DNA of 12,413 bases from Betaproteobacteria bacterium (GTDB lineage: Bacteria; Pseudomonadota; Gammaproteobacteria; Burkholderiales; SG8-41). Below the pieces are notes generated by a model, which made no database searches, was not told the DNA's origin, and was given only the letters and a program-made list of their open reading frames with translations. A program made the translations under genes and the position numbers. The stretch lies in contig JANXSE010000245.1 in NCBI GenBank assembly GCA_025356695.1, positions 1 through 12,413 of the forward strand. Direction: 5' to 3'. Below, in pieces: positions 7,068-12,413 of this stretch. Positions within the stretch are counted from its first letter, which is position 1, and every line of letters begins with the position of its first letter.

Positions 7068-7988
7068 ATGCTCGATACCTCGAGAAACACGCAGTCCGAT
7101 CCCACCGAAACGGTCGATCTCACCGACCCGGTCGCCGTATTGAAGGCGATCGATGCGATCCTGCGCGCGCGCTACGGTGCCGGTTACGGCCTGTCGTTGC
7201 TTGAAAGCGCAATGACCGATCTGGCGAGCGCGTTTCGCGGCGACTATCCGGGGCTGTTACGTTGCGACACGCATTATCACGATCTGCGTCATGCGCTCGA
7301 CAGCGGTCTGGCGATGGCGCGTTTGATCGACGGGCAGGCCCTTGCCAGCGCCGACGCTGCCGAAAAATATATTGATACGGAATACGCGCTGCTCGGCGTG
7401 CTGCTGGCGCTGTATCACGACATCGGTCTTCTGCGCCGCACCGGCGAAGAACATCTCGAAGGCGCGTCGCTCACGCCCGTGCACGAAGCACGCGGCACCG
7501 AGTTCATGCGCGATTACCTCAGTCGCACGCCGCTCGCGCATCTCGCCGAAAAGGCCGAACTCATCATGGTCACGCGTCTGGTCTGGCACATGCCGCCCGA
7601 TCTGCCGCCGCGCGACCGCGTGCTCGCCAGCATGCTCGGCAGCGCCGATATCATGAGCCAGTTGGCCGATCGCGCGTACCTCGAAAAATGCCGCGATTTC
7701 CTGTTCATCGAATTCAGCGCCATCGGGCTGGCCGGTGCGCCTGGGTTGCCGTATCCCGATCCGCAGACGCTGCTCGAAAAAACGCCGGCGTTTTACACCG
7801 ATTTCCTGCGCAACCGCATGCACACCGAATACAACGACGCCGACCGCTACACGCGTTTTCATTTCGGCGGCACCTGTCCGTATGAAGCGTCGATCACGCG
7901 CAACATCGACCACTTGAGCACGCTGCTCAAGAACAACGACTTCTCGCTGCTGCGCCGCGTGCCGCGCAAAGTCGTCGACGCCAGCTAG
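7068..7988 (+). CDS. HD-domain phosphohydrolase, cyclic nucleotide phosphodiesterase-like metal motif
   Basis: The 306-residue soluble protein has no signal peptide or membrane segment. A helical N-terminus (about 20-60) precedes an HD domain with metal-ligand candidates H71 and H75 in YHDLRHALDSG, H117-D118 in LALYHDIGLL, H139 in VHEARGTEF and D194 in GSADIMSQL. The YHxxxHAxD segment recalls the YHNxxHAxDV signature of class I 3',5'-cyclic nucleotide phosphodiesterases, whereas bacterial HD-GYP proteins have a different set; no GYP motif is seen. A metal-dependent phosphohydrolase acting on a nucleotide is likely; the substrate is unknown. The C-terminal part (about 205-306) resembles nothing I can name. 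The gene begins at the first ATG, with a weak AGG at 7058-7060. It has no operon partner: YajD follows 133 nt later after a repeat. Confidence 0.8.
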   Translation: MLDTSRNTQSDPTETVDLTDPVAVLKAIDAILRARYGAGYGLSLLESAMTDLASAFRGDYPGLLRCDTHYHDLRHALDSGLAMARLIDGQALASADAAEKYIDTEYALLGVLLALYHDIGLLRRTGEEHLEGASLTPVHEARGTEFMRDYLSRTPLAHLAEKAELIMVTRLVWHMPPDLPPRDRVLASMLGSADIMSQLADRAYLEKCRDFLFIEFSAIGLAGAPGLPYPDPQTLLEKTPAFYTDFLRNRMHTEYNDADRYTRFHFGGTCPYEASITRNIDHLSTLLKNNDFSLLRRVPRKVVDAS

Positions 7989-8025
7989 GCGTCTACCGCC
8001 CGCCGCACGCGGGGCGATCGGTTTT

Positions 8026-8064
8026 CTCCTTCCTCCCTTGAGGGGGAAGGTAGGGATGGGGGGG
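8026..8064. repeat. dispersed C/G-run palindrome (forward unit)
   Basis: CTCCTTCCTCCCTTGAGGGG continues with GAAGGTAGGGATGGGGGGG. It is a forward unit of the repeat family with its GGATGGGGG-type tail, one arm carrying a mismatch. It lies between the HD-domain gene and yajD. Confidence 0.7.
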
Positions 8065-8121
8065 AAGCACTAAACACCCTCGGCTTGACGCCACCCCAAC
8101 CATAGCCGAAGCTTCCACCCC

Positions 8122-8487
8122 ATGCCCACGCCCCCCAGCAAACTCGACCAGATCGTCCGCGACGCCCGCCGCAACGCTGACCAGCGCGCCACCGGCTATC
8201 GCGAGCAGGCGCTGAAAATGTACCCGTGGGTCTGCGGCGGCTGCGCGCGCACCTTCACGCAGGCCAACCTGCAGTTGCTCGAAGTGCATCACAAAAACAG
8301 CAACCACGACGACAACCCGCCCGACGGCAGCAACTGGGAGCTGCTCTGCACCTATTGCCACGAGCACGAACACTCCAAGCTGAAAGATTCGATGGGGCGC
8401 ACGGATACGGGCAACAATATGCCAACCACGACCTTCAATCCGTTTGCGGATTTGAAAGCAAAGCTGGAGGCGAAGAAGAAGGGGTGA
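8122..8487 (+). CDS. yajD: HNH nuclease, YajD family
   Basis: The 121-residue protein closely follows the layout I recall for E. coli YajD: TGYREQALKMYPWVCGGC (24-41), VHHKNSNHDDNPPDGSNWEL (55-74), LCTYCHEHEHSK (75-86) and the end TFNPFADLKAKLEAKKK. Two CxxC pairs (C38/C41 and C76/C79) form the zinc knuckle, and H56-H57, N71 and H80/H84 supply the HNH residues. The family is predicted to cut DNA, but its role is unknown. A 20-residue N-terminal extension precedes the conserved part. No clear ribosome-binding site precedes the ATG at 8122, so a slightly different start is possible. It is flanked by repeats on both sides and is probably its own transcription unit. Confidence 0.92.
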   Translation: MPTPPSKLDQIVRDARRNADQRATGYREQALKMYPWVCGGCARTFTQANLQLLEVHHKNSNHDDNPPDGSNWELLCTYCHEHEHSKLKDSMGRTDTGNNMPTTTFNPFADLKAKLEAKKKG

Positions 8488-8548
8488 GCAAGGTGTGTTC
8501 GTCCGTCGAGAGGGAAGCATAGGACGGGTAGGTAAGCAGCCTCAGTAG

Positions 8549-8740
8549 CCCCCCATCCCAGCCTTCCCCCTCAAGGGGGGAAAGAGAAAAAATCGACCGC
8601 TTGCTTGATGCGTGAAGGCATCGCAATATCGCGCTTCGCAATACCTCGCGTCGCGATGCCCCGCTTTGCTACTCCTGGTTTTACGATACGCTATCCAGCA
8701 GGTTCCTTCCCCCCTTGAGGGGGAAGGGCAGGATGGGGGG
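8549..8740. repeat. composite palindromic repeat with perfect 10-bp terminal inverted repeats (MITE-like)
   Basis: The 192-bp element starts CCCCCCATCC (8549-8558) and ends GGATGGGGGG (8731-8740), exact inverted copies. A reverse hairpin unit (to about 8585) and a forward unit (8697-8740) flank a 111-nt centre without a gene. The forward unit shares 31 identical bases with 4751-4781. The centre contains a small inverted repeat GGCATCGC/GCGATGCC (8617-8624, 8653-8660). It lies between the convergent yajD and trpB2 genes, the right end 13 nt from the trpB2 stop. Confidence 0.7.
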
Positions 8741-8753
8741 TAACGGCGAAGCG

Positions 8754-10121
8754 CTAAGCGGCCTTCATCGAAGGCAACCCCGCCAGCGCCATCGCCAGTT
8801 CAGCCTCGTCATATTCCAGATCTTTCAGCTTGCCGCCGAAGTAATCGATGTACGCCTGCATGTCGAAGTGCCCGTGCCCGCACAAGTTGAACAGGATCGT
8901 GCGCGAAACACCTTCCTCTTTGCACTTCAACGCTTCATCAATGGCGCCGCGTACCGCGTGGTTGGCTTCAGGTGCAGGCAATATGCCCTCGGCGCGCGTG
9001 AACTGCACGCCGGCATCGAAGCAATCGAGCTGATGCACCGCGCGTGCTTCGATCAAACCCAGTTCCTTGACGTGGCTCACCAGCGGCGCCATGCCGTGAT
9101 ATCTGAGTCCGCCCGCATGAAAACCCGGCGGTGTGAAGGTCGAGCCGAGCGTGTGCATCTTGGTCAACGGGGTCAGATGCGCGGTGTCACCGAAGTCATA
9201 CGCGTATTTGCCGCGCGTGAGTGAAGGGCAGGCCGACGGTTCGATGGCAACAATGCGCACCTTCTTGCCGCCGCGCAACTGCGCACCGAGGAAGGGAAAC
9301 ACGATGCCGCCGAAATTCGAGCCGCCACCGGTGCAGGCCACGATCACGTCGGGGTAATCGCCAGCCATCTCCATCTGCTGCATCGCTTCAAGACCGACTA
9401 CCGTCTGGTGCAGCAGCACGTGGTTCAGCACCGAGCCCAGCGCGTATTTGGTGTCGTCGCGTTGCGCCGCGAGTTCCACCGCCTCCGAGATCGCAATGCC
9501 GAGGCTGCCCGGATGGTCCTTGCGCTGCGCGAGGATGGCGCGCCCTGATTGCGTTTCATTCGAAGGTGATGCAATGCAGCGTGCGCCGTAGGTTTCCATC
9601 AACGCGCGGCGGTAGGGCTTCTGGTCGTATGACACGCGCACCATGAACACCTGCACGTCGATGCCGAAGAGCGCACCGGCGAACGCCAGCGACGAACCCC
9701 ACTGGCCCGCGCCCGTCTCGGTGGTGAGTTTCTTGATGCCGGCTTCCTTGTTGTAGAAAGCCTGCGGCACCGCGGTGTTGGGCTTGTGGCTGCCGGCCGG
9801 CGAGACACCTTCATACTTGTAATAGATCTTCGCCGGGGTATCGAGCGCGCGTTCAAGCCGCCGTGCGCGAAACAGCGGCGCCGGCCGCCACTGGCGGTAC
9901 ACCTCGCGCACCGGCCCGGGGATCTCGATCTCGCGTTCGGTACTCACCTCCTGCTGAATCAGCGACATGGGGAACAGCGGCGCCAGATCGTCCGGCCCCA
10001 GCGGCAGTTGCGTGCCCGGATGCAAAACCGGCGGCAGCGGCACCGGCAGGTCGGCGGCGATGTTGTACCAGAACTTCGGAATCTTCGACTCGTCGAGCAG
10101 GTATTTGACGGTATCCGACAT
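8754..10121 (-). CDS. trpB2: tryptophan synthase beta chain type 2 (TrpB2-like), PLP enzyme
   Basis: The 455-residue length and the N-terminal extension ([20 protein letters not shown]) fit TrpB2 rather than the roughly 400-residue TrpB1. The PLP Schiff-base lysine is K113 in AGSHKPNTA, the catalytic glutamate E135 in [12 protein letters not shown], and the phosphate loop GGGSN (265-269). [12 protein letters not shown] (79-90), [13 protein letters not shown] (377-389) and [10 protein letters not shown] (412-421) are further TrpB2-type segments. TrpB condenses indole with serine to tryptophan. TrpB2 is often encoded away from trpA, as here, and is thought to salvage indole or act alone. GAGGAG at about 10129-10134 supports the ATG at 10121. 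The start lies in a 161-nt divergent gap shared with the HNH islet. Confidence 0.93.
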   Translation of the reverse strand: MSDTVKYLLDESKIPKFWYNIAADLPVPLPPVLHPGTQLPLGPDDLAPLFPMSLIQQEVSTEREIEIPGPVREVYRQWRPAPLFRARRLERALDTPAKIYYKYEGVSPAGSHKPNTAVPQAFYNKEAGIKKLTTETGAGQWGSSLAFAGALFGIDVQVFMVRVSYDQKPYRRALMETYGARCIASPSNETQSGRAILAQRKDHPGSLGIAISEAVELAAQRDDTKYALGSVLNHVLLHQTVVGLEAMQQMEMAGDYPDVIVACTGGGSNFGGIVFPFLGAQLRGGKKVRIVAIEPSACPSLTRGKYAYDFGDTAHLTPLTKMHTLGSTFTPPGFHAGGLRYHGMAPLVSHVKELGLIEARAVHQLDCFDAGVQFTRAEGILPAPEANHAVRGAIDEALKCKEEGVSRTILFNLCGHGHFDMQAYIDYFGGKLKDLEYDEAELAMALAGLPSMKAA

Positions 10122-10282
10122 GACGCACTCTCCTCATATGCGCCGCGGAGGCGGCGGGGCGAAACGCAAACGGCAGATTGCAGGAGGTGACCTAACGCAA
10201 CCATGACATAAGTCAAATTTGCATCGTTTTGTGTGTGGTCGGTGGCATAATCATTCCGTTGATTGCGAGAAGGATTAGGCAT

Positions 10283-11074
10283 ATGGCAACGCAGAATTCC
10301 CGCTGGAGTCGCGAAGAACTGCTAGTGGCGTTCAATCTATATTGCCAGATGCCGTTCGGGAAAATGCACTCTCGCAATCCCGACATAATCCGACTTGCAA
10401 ATGCGATTGGGCGTACCCCATCGTCGGTCTCAATGAAGTTAGTCAATTTCGCGAGCCTTGATCCGTCTATTACCTCAACTGGCCGTAGAGGACTCGGCAA
10501 TGCTTCGCGTGCTGACAAGGCAATTTGGGACGAATTCAACGGTGATTGGGAGGGGTTGGCCGTTGAAAGTGCTGTTCATCTCAATGACTTGATCAAAAAA
10601 CAACCGCTAACGCAGCCGAAGCCAAAAGAACGCTATTCCGATATTGATGAAAGCGATTACGAGGGATTAACAAAGTTGGCGCAGGTTCAAGTGCGAATCA
10701 AGCAGGCGTTTTTCCGGAAGGCTGTTCTTAGTAGTTACGGCGGACGTTGTTGTATCACGAAAATTTCGGAGCCACGTTTACTTGTGGCGAGTCATATTGT
10801 TCCGTGGAAGTCTGATCCGAAAAACAGGCTAAACCCCCGCAATGGATTGTGTTTGTCGGCGCTGCACGATAAAGCGTTCGATAGAGGATTAATTACTATT
10901 ACCGATGATTTTCGCGTTGATGTTTCTCCCGCACTACTGAAATTCGAGAAAGAGCGATTCATACGCGACACGCTTATAGCTATTCGGGGACGCAAAATCT
11001 CGTTGCCCGAGAAATTCCGTCCAGATGTCGAGTTCTTGCGGTGGCATAGGGAATACTGGCGCGCCTCGATTTAA
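10283..11074 (+). CDS. HNH restriction-type endonuclease with N-terminal DNA-recognition-like domain
   Basis: The 263-residue protein ends in an HNH_2-type nuclease domain: C157 in GGRCCITK, VASHIVPWKS with H171 (168-177), NPRNGLCLSALHDKAFDRGL with N187 and H195 (184-203). This HNH form is common in predicted restriction endonucleases. Residues 7-60 (RWSREELLVAFNLYCQMPFG onward, to GRTPSSVSMKLVNFASLDP) look like a helical DNA-reading domain of a kind often fused to it. AAGGA at 10270-10274 supports the ATG at 10283; the earlier TTG is less likely. Composition and codons (many AT-ending codons) differ plainly from neighbours, pointing to horizontal transfer. No methyltransferase lies beside it, so it may act on modified or otherwise marked DNA, or be solitary. 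Confidence 0.85.
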   Translation: MATQNSRWSREELLVAFNLYCQMPFGKMHSRNPDIIRLANAIGRTPSSVSMKLVNFASLDPSITSTGRRGLGNASRADKAIWDEFNGDWEGLAVESAVHLNDLIKKQPLTQPKPKERYSDIDESDYEGLTKLAQVQVRIKQAFFRKAVLSSYGGRCCITKISEPRLLVASHIVPWKSDPKNRLNPRNGLCLSALHDKAFDRGLITITDDFRVDVSPALLKFEKERFIRDTLIAIRGRKISLPEKFRPDVEFLRWHREYWRASI

Positions 11075-11076
11075 AC

Positions 11077-11081
11077 GGAGG
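11077..11081 (+). promoter_or_regulatory. strong ribosome-binding site of the 129-aa islet gene
   Basis: GGAGG sits 5 nt before the ATG at 11087, starting 2 nt after the HNH stop codon. This close coupling supports cotranslation and identifies the short downstream frame as a real gene. Confidence 0.7.
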
Positions 11082-11086
11082 TTAAT

Positions 11087-11476
11087 ATGGATGTGCCGTG
11101 TGTTTTGCATGAGGATACGTTTTACGAATACTTCAAGCCCGAATTGCATCCCGAAGCGCAATACGATATTTGGGGTGGCCACGGGTTGGAAACCTTTGGA
11201 AATGACCTTGAAATTGTCCGGAGTCACGATCCCGTTTTTGTTTGGACGGTGCTGGACGGGTGTTTTGGATCTGATCAGTGGATCGTTCCCGGCCCTCATT
11301 TTGTAAACAGGGTTTGTTATCTAACAACCGAGATTCCGCACAATTGGATTAATGTTGAATTCAGGATTCCTCGCCGCCTATACTCGCTCACGGAGTTGGG
11401 GCTAAAACGCCAAATGTCGAAGCTGACTAAGTTAATGATGGCGCCACGCGATTACGCCAATCGCATGTCAGCTTGA
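11087..11476 (+). CDS. unknown protein, probable operon partner of the HNH nuclease
   Basis: I do not recognise this 129-residue protein. It has no signal peptide or membrane segment and is rich in aromatic residues (YEYFKPELHP at 14-22, FVWTVLDGCF at 51-60, NWINVEFRIP at 87-95). Its C-terminal third is basic and helical-looking (LGLKRQMSKLTKLMMAPRDY, 104-123). It starts 12 nt after the HNH stop, behind a GGAGG site, and shares the AT-rich codon use of that gene, so the two probably arrived together and are translated from one mRNA. A helper, immunity or recognition role beside the nuclease is inference from position only. It might instead be an unrelated passenger. Confidence 0.7.
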   Translation: MDVPCVLHEDTFYEYFKPELHPEAQYDIWGGHGLETFGNDLEIVRSHDPVFVWTVLDGCFGSDQWIVPGPHFVNRVCYLTTEIPHNWINVEFRIPRRLYSLTELGLKRQMSKLTKLMMAPRDYANRMSA

Positions 11477-11545
11477 GTTTCTCCGACGGGTAATTGGGGA
11501 TAGCTTCCGTTTCTCTATAAGAACGATCTGCCGAGGAGACGCTTC

Positions 11546-11755
11546 ATGCCCATCAACGCACTTTCAAAACTGCTCGCCGCCTGTTGTCTCTTCGCTGCTT
11601 TCACCGCTACTGCCCAACCGTACCCTAACCACGTCGTCCGCATCATCCTGCCGTATCCGCCCGGCGGCAGCATGGATGCCCTCGGGCGCATGGTGTTCGA
11701 TCACCTGATCCAGTCGCTTGGACCGCCCTGGTTCGCAGATCGCCGCGCGCGGTAA
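11546..11755 (+). pseudogene. truncated Bug/TTT periplasmic binding protein (N-terminal remnant)
   Basis: The 69 codons give a normal Bug signal peptide (MPINALSKLLAACCLFAAFT, cleavage at ATA before Q24) and the first mature block PYPNHVVRIILPYPPGGSMD (25-44), then ALGRMVFDHLIQSLG. They break off at a TAA in the place of the usual VVVENRPGAGG region. Bases after the stop show only about five more family-like codons in another frame (ARGNG), then nothing recognisable. The remaining ~250 residues are gone. A GAGGAG site precedes the ATG. The remnant ends about 90 nt before the toxin-antitoxin-like module, which may have replaced the 3' part. Confidence 0.85.
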
Positions 11756-11818
11756 CGGATAACCACCGATTGCCAGTGAATGCGGCTGTTTATGGCGACG
11801 GCGAGCGCGCCTATTAAT

Positions 11819-11832
11819 GTTGACATGACAAC
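11819..11832. promoter_or_regulatory. palindrome upstream of the antitoxin-like gene, candidate operator
   Basis: GTTGACATGACAAC is self-complementary at 12 of 14 positions and lies directly before the AT-rich -10-like sequence and start codon of the 145-aa gene. Antitoxins commonly repress their own operon from such sites. TTGACA within it is only 8 nt from TATAAT, too close to be the matching -35. Confidence 0.45.
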
Positions 11833-11833
11833 A

Positions 11834-11839
11834 TATAAT
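11834..11839 (+). promoter_or_regulatory. candidate -10 box, possibly for a leaderless mRNA
   Basis: TATAAT matches the sigma-70 consensus -10 exactly. Its 3' end lies 7 nt before the ATG at 11847, so transcription would begin at or next to the start codon, giving a leaderless message; no Shine-Dalgarno sequence is present. The expected -35 position (about 11811-11816) holds no good match, so the call is tentative. Confidence 0.4.
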
Positions 11840-11846
11840 AATTAGC

Positions 11847-12284
11847 ATGGTTCACATGAAAAACGCCACGCCCAAAACAGCCCGCAAGCTCGGGCGCCCC
11901 AGGGTCAATCTGTTGCCCCGCGCGGAGCAGGTGCGCGTAGCCAAGCGCGCGCAACGCGAGCGCGACCGCGCGGCCGGCCTTGCGCTGTGCCAGGTGAAGC
12001 TGCGCAAGGACGTCGCCGAGCGGCTGCGTCAGGCAGTGGCGATTCCGGGGTTCGATGCGGAGCTCGAACAGTTTCTCGGTGATGCGGTGGTAGAAGTGCG
12101 CAAATTTCCCAACCTGAAGCTGATCGCGTGGAACCGCGTTGATCCCTTCCTCACGGCGCGCGATGCTTTTGGTCTTTATGAGCGCAACTGGAAGTTTGTC
12201 GATACGAAGAATCTGACCGATGGCGAGCGCGATCTCATTCGCAGGCTCACGGAAAAATGGGGCCACGGAGTCATGAACGTTTAA
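11847..12284 (+). CDS. putative antitoxin/DNA-binding partner of AbiEii-like nucleotidyltransferase
   Basis: I know no named family for this 145-residue basic protein. Residues 10-20 (KTARKLGRPRV) contain a GRPR core like an AT-hook, which binds AT-rich minor grooves. A charged stretch RVAKRAQRERDRAAG (30-44) and QVKLRKDVAERLRQAV (49-64) follow, the latter with strand-then-helix character as in ribbon-helix-helix proteins. The C-terminal half (FPNLKLIAWN at 87-96, ERDLIRRLTEKWGHGV at 127-142) is probably a separate domain. It ends 2 nt before the start of the nucleotidyltransferase gene, the usual antitoxin-then-toxin order of AbiE-type pairs. The palindrome and TATAAT before it suggest autoregulation. 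ATG 11847 is used; ATG 11856 is possible. Confidence 0.7.
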   Translation: MVHMKNATPKTARKLGRPRVNLLPRAEQVRVAKRAQRERDRAAGLALCQVKLRKDVAERLRQAVAIPGFDAELEQFLGDAVVEVRKFPNLKLIAWNRVDPFLTARDAFGLYERNWKFVDTKNLTDGERDLIRRLTEKWGHGVMNV

Positions 12285-12286
12285 CC

Positions 12287-12413
12287 ATGTATACCCGCGC
12301 CCGCCATCACGCCGTGGATAAAGCGCTTGCCGCTCTGAATGGCGGGTTTCTGGGCGGCGCCAAATGTTTCTTCGGTGGCGGCACGCGCGTGGTGCTCGAA
12401 TTGAAAGAGTATC
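12287..12413 (+). CDS. AbiEii/AbiGii-like nucleotidyltransferase toxin, N-terminal part (cut by window end)
   Basis: The frame opens with an ATG 2 nt after the preceding stop and stays open for 42 codons to the window edge. It reads MYTRARHHAVDKALAAL and then FLGGAKCFFGGGTRVVLEL (21-39), followed by KEY. The FGGGT-x-x-x-L-x-L-x-x-Y segment is the nucleotide-binding start of the AbiEii family (GG-type loop, followed in the family by R-x-S-x-D-x-D-F, which lies outside the window). Those proteins are polymerase-beta-fold transferases forming the toxin half of type IV toxin-antitoxin or abortive infection systems. With only 42 residues the family call is good but not proven, and the catalytic aspartates cannot be seen. 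Confidence 0.72.
   Translation, partial: MYTRARHHAVDKALAALNGGFLGGAKCFFGGGTRVVLELKEY

Noticed and set aside
7993..8520. 175-codon minus-strand frame over yajD
   Set aside because: yajD on the plus strand matches its family end to end; the minus frame includes repeat sequence at its start.
1590..8740. CRISPR array from repeated C/G-run sequences
   Set aside because: Units are scattered between genes in both orientations with unequal spacing, are internally palindromic and lack regular unique spacers or cas genes.
10182..10204. Extended Shine-Dalgarno match AGGAGGTGA followed by ATG
   Set aside because: The ATG at 10202 opens a two-codon frame only, and no longer gene begins within reach; probably chance, or a remnant.
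11820..11839. TTGACA and TATAAT as a full sigma-70 promoter
   Set aside because: The gap is 8 nt, far from the 16-18 nt needed; TTGACA is better read as part of the palindrome.

Overview
The window looks like a chromosomal segment of a GC-rich betaproteobacterium, most likely of the Burkholderiales. The main clue is several periplasmic binding proteins of the Bug / tripartite tricarboxylate transporter (TTT) type, a family greatly expanded in that group. GC-rich palindromic repeats in the intergenic spaces and the general gene content agree. The assignment is an inference from gene families; no rRNA or other taxonomic marker is present.

Bases 1-5873 are metabolic. The 3' end of one Bug gene (1-525, +) converges on a complete Bug gene (544-1503, -). 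A plus-strand run follows: a zinc-independent medium-chain dehydrogenase/quinone-oxidoreductase (1876-2799), a thiamine-diphosphate enzyme of the acetolactate synthase/benzoylformate decarboxylase type (3068-4726), a RidA-family protein lacking the canonical catalytic arginine (4851-5246) and a small HIT-like protein (5265-5714). The RidA and HIT-like genes are 18 nt apart and probably cotranscribed. A third Bug gene (5874-6842, -) converges on this run. The likely theme is uptake and breakdown of carboxylic or keto acids, but no substrate can be read from the sequence, and no TctA/TctB membrane genes are in the window.

Bases 6843-10121 hold unrelated housekeeping-like genes: an HD-domain protein with a cyclic-nucleotide-phosphodiesterase-like metal motif (7068-7988, +), a YajD-type HNH protein (8122-8487, +) and a type-2 tryptophan synthase beta chain, TrpB2 (8754-10121, -), without trpA or other trp genes next to it.

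Bases about 10200-12413 form an accessory region. A visibly more AT-rich two-gene islet encodes an HNH restriction-type endonuclease with an N-terminal DNA-recognition-like domain (10283-11074) and a 129-aa protein of unknown function (11087-11476). Next is a decapitated Bug gene that keeps only its signal peptide and first strand (11546-11755). Immediately after it starts a probable type IV toxin-antitoxin/abortive infection module: a 145-aa basic protein with an AT-hook-like GRPR motif (11847-12284), and, 2 nt later, the start of an AbiEii-like nucleotidyltransferase (12287-, cut by the window end). A palindrome and a -10-like TATAAT abut the first start codon and suggest autoregulation and a leaderless transcript.

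The intergenic spaces carry a family of C/G-run palindromes, three of them arranged as head-to-head composite elements with inverted ends, plus two other dispersed inverted repeats.
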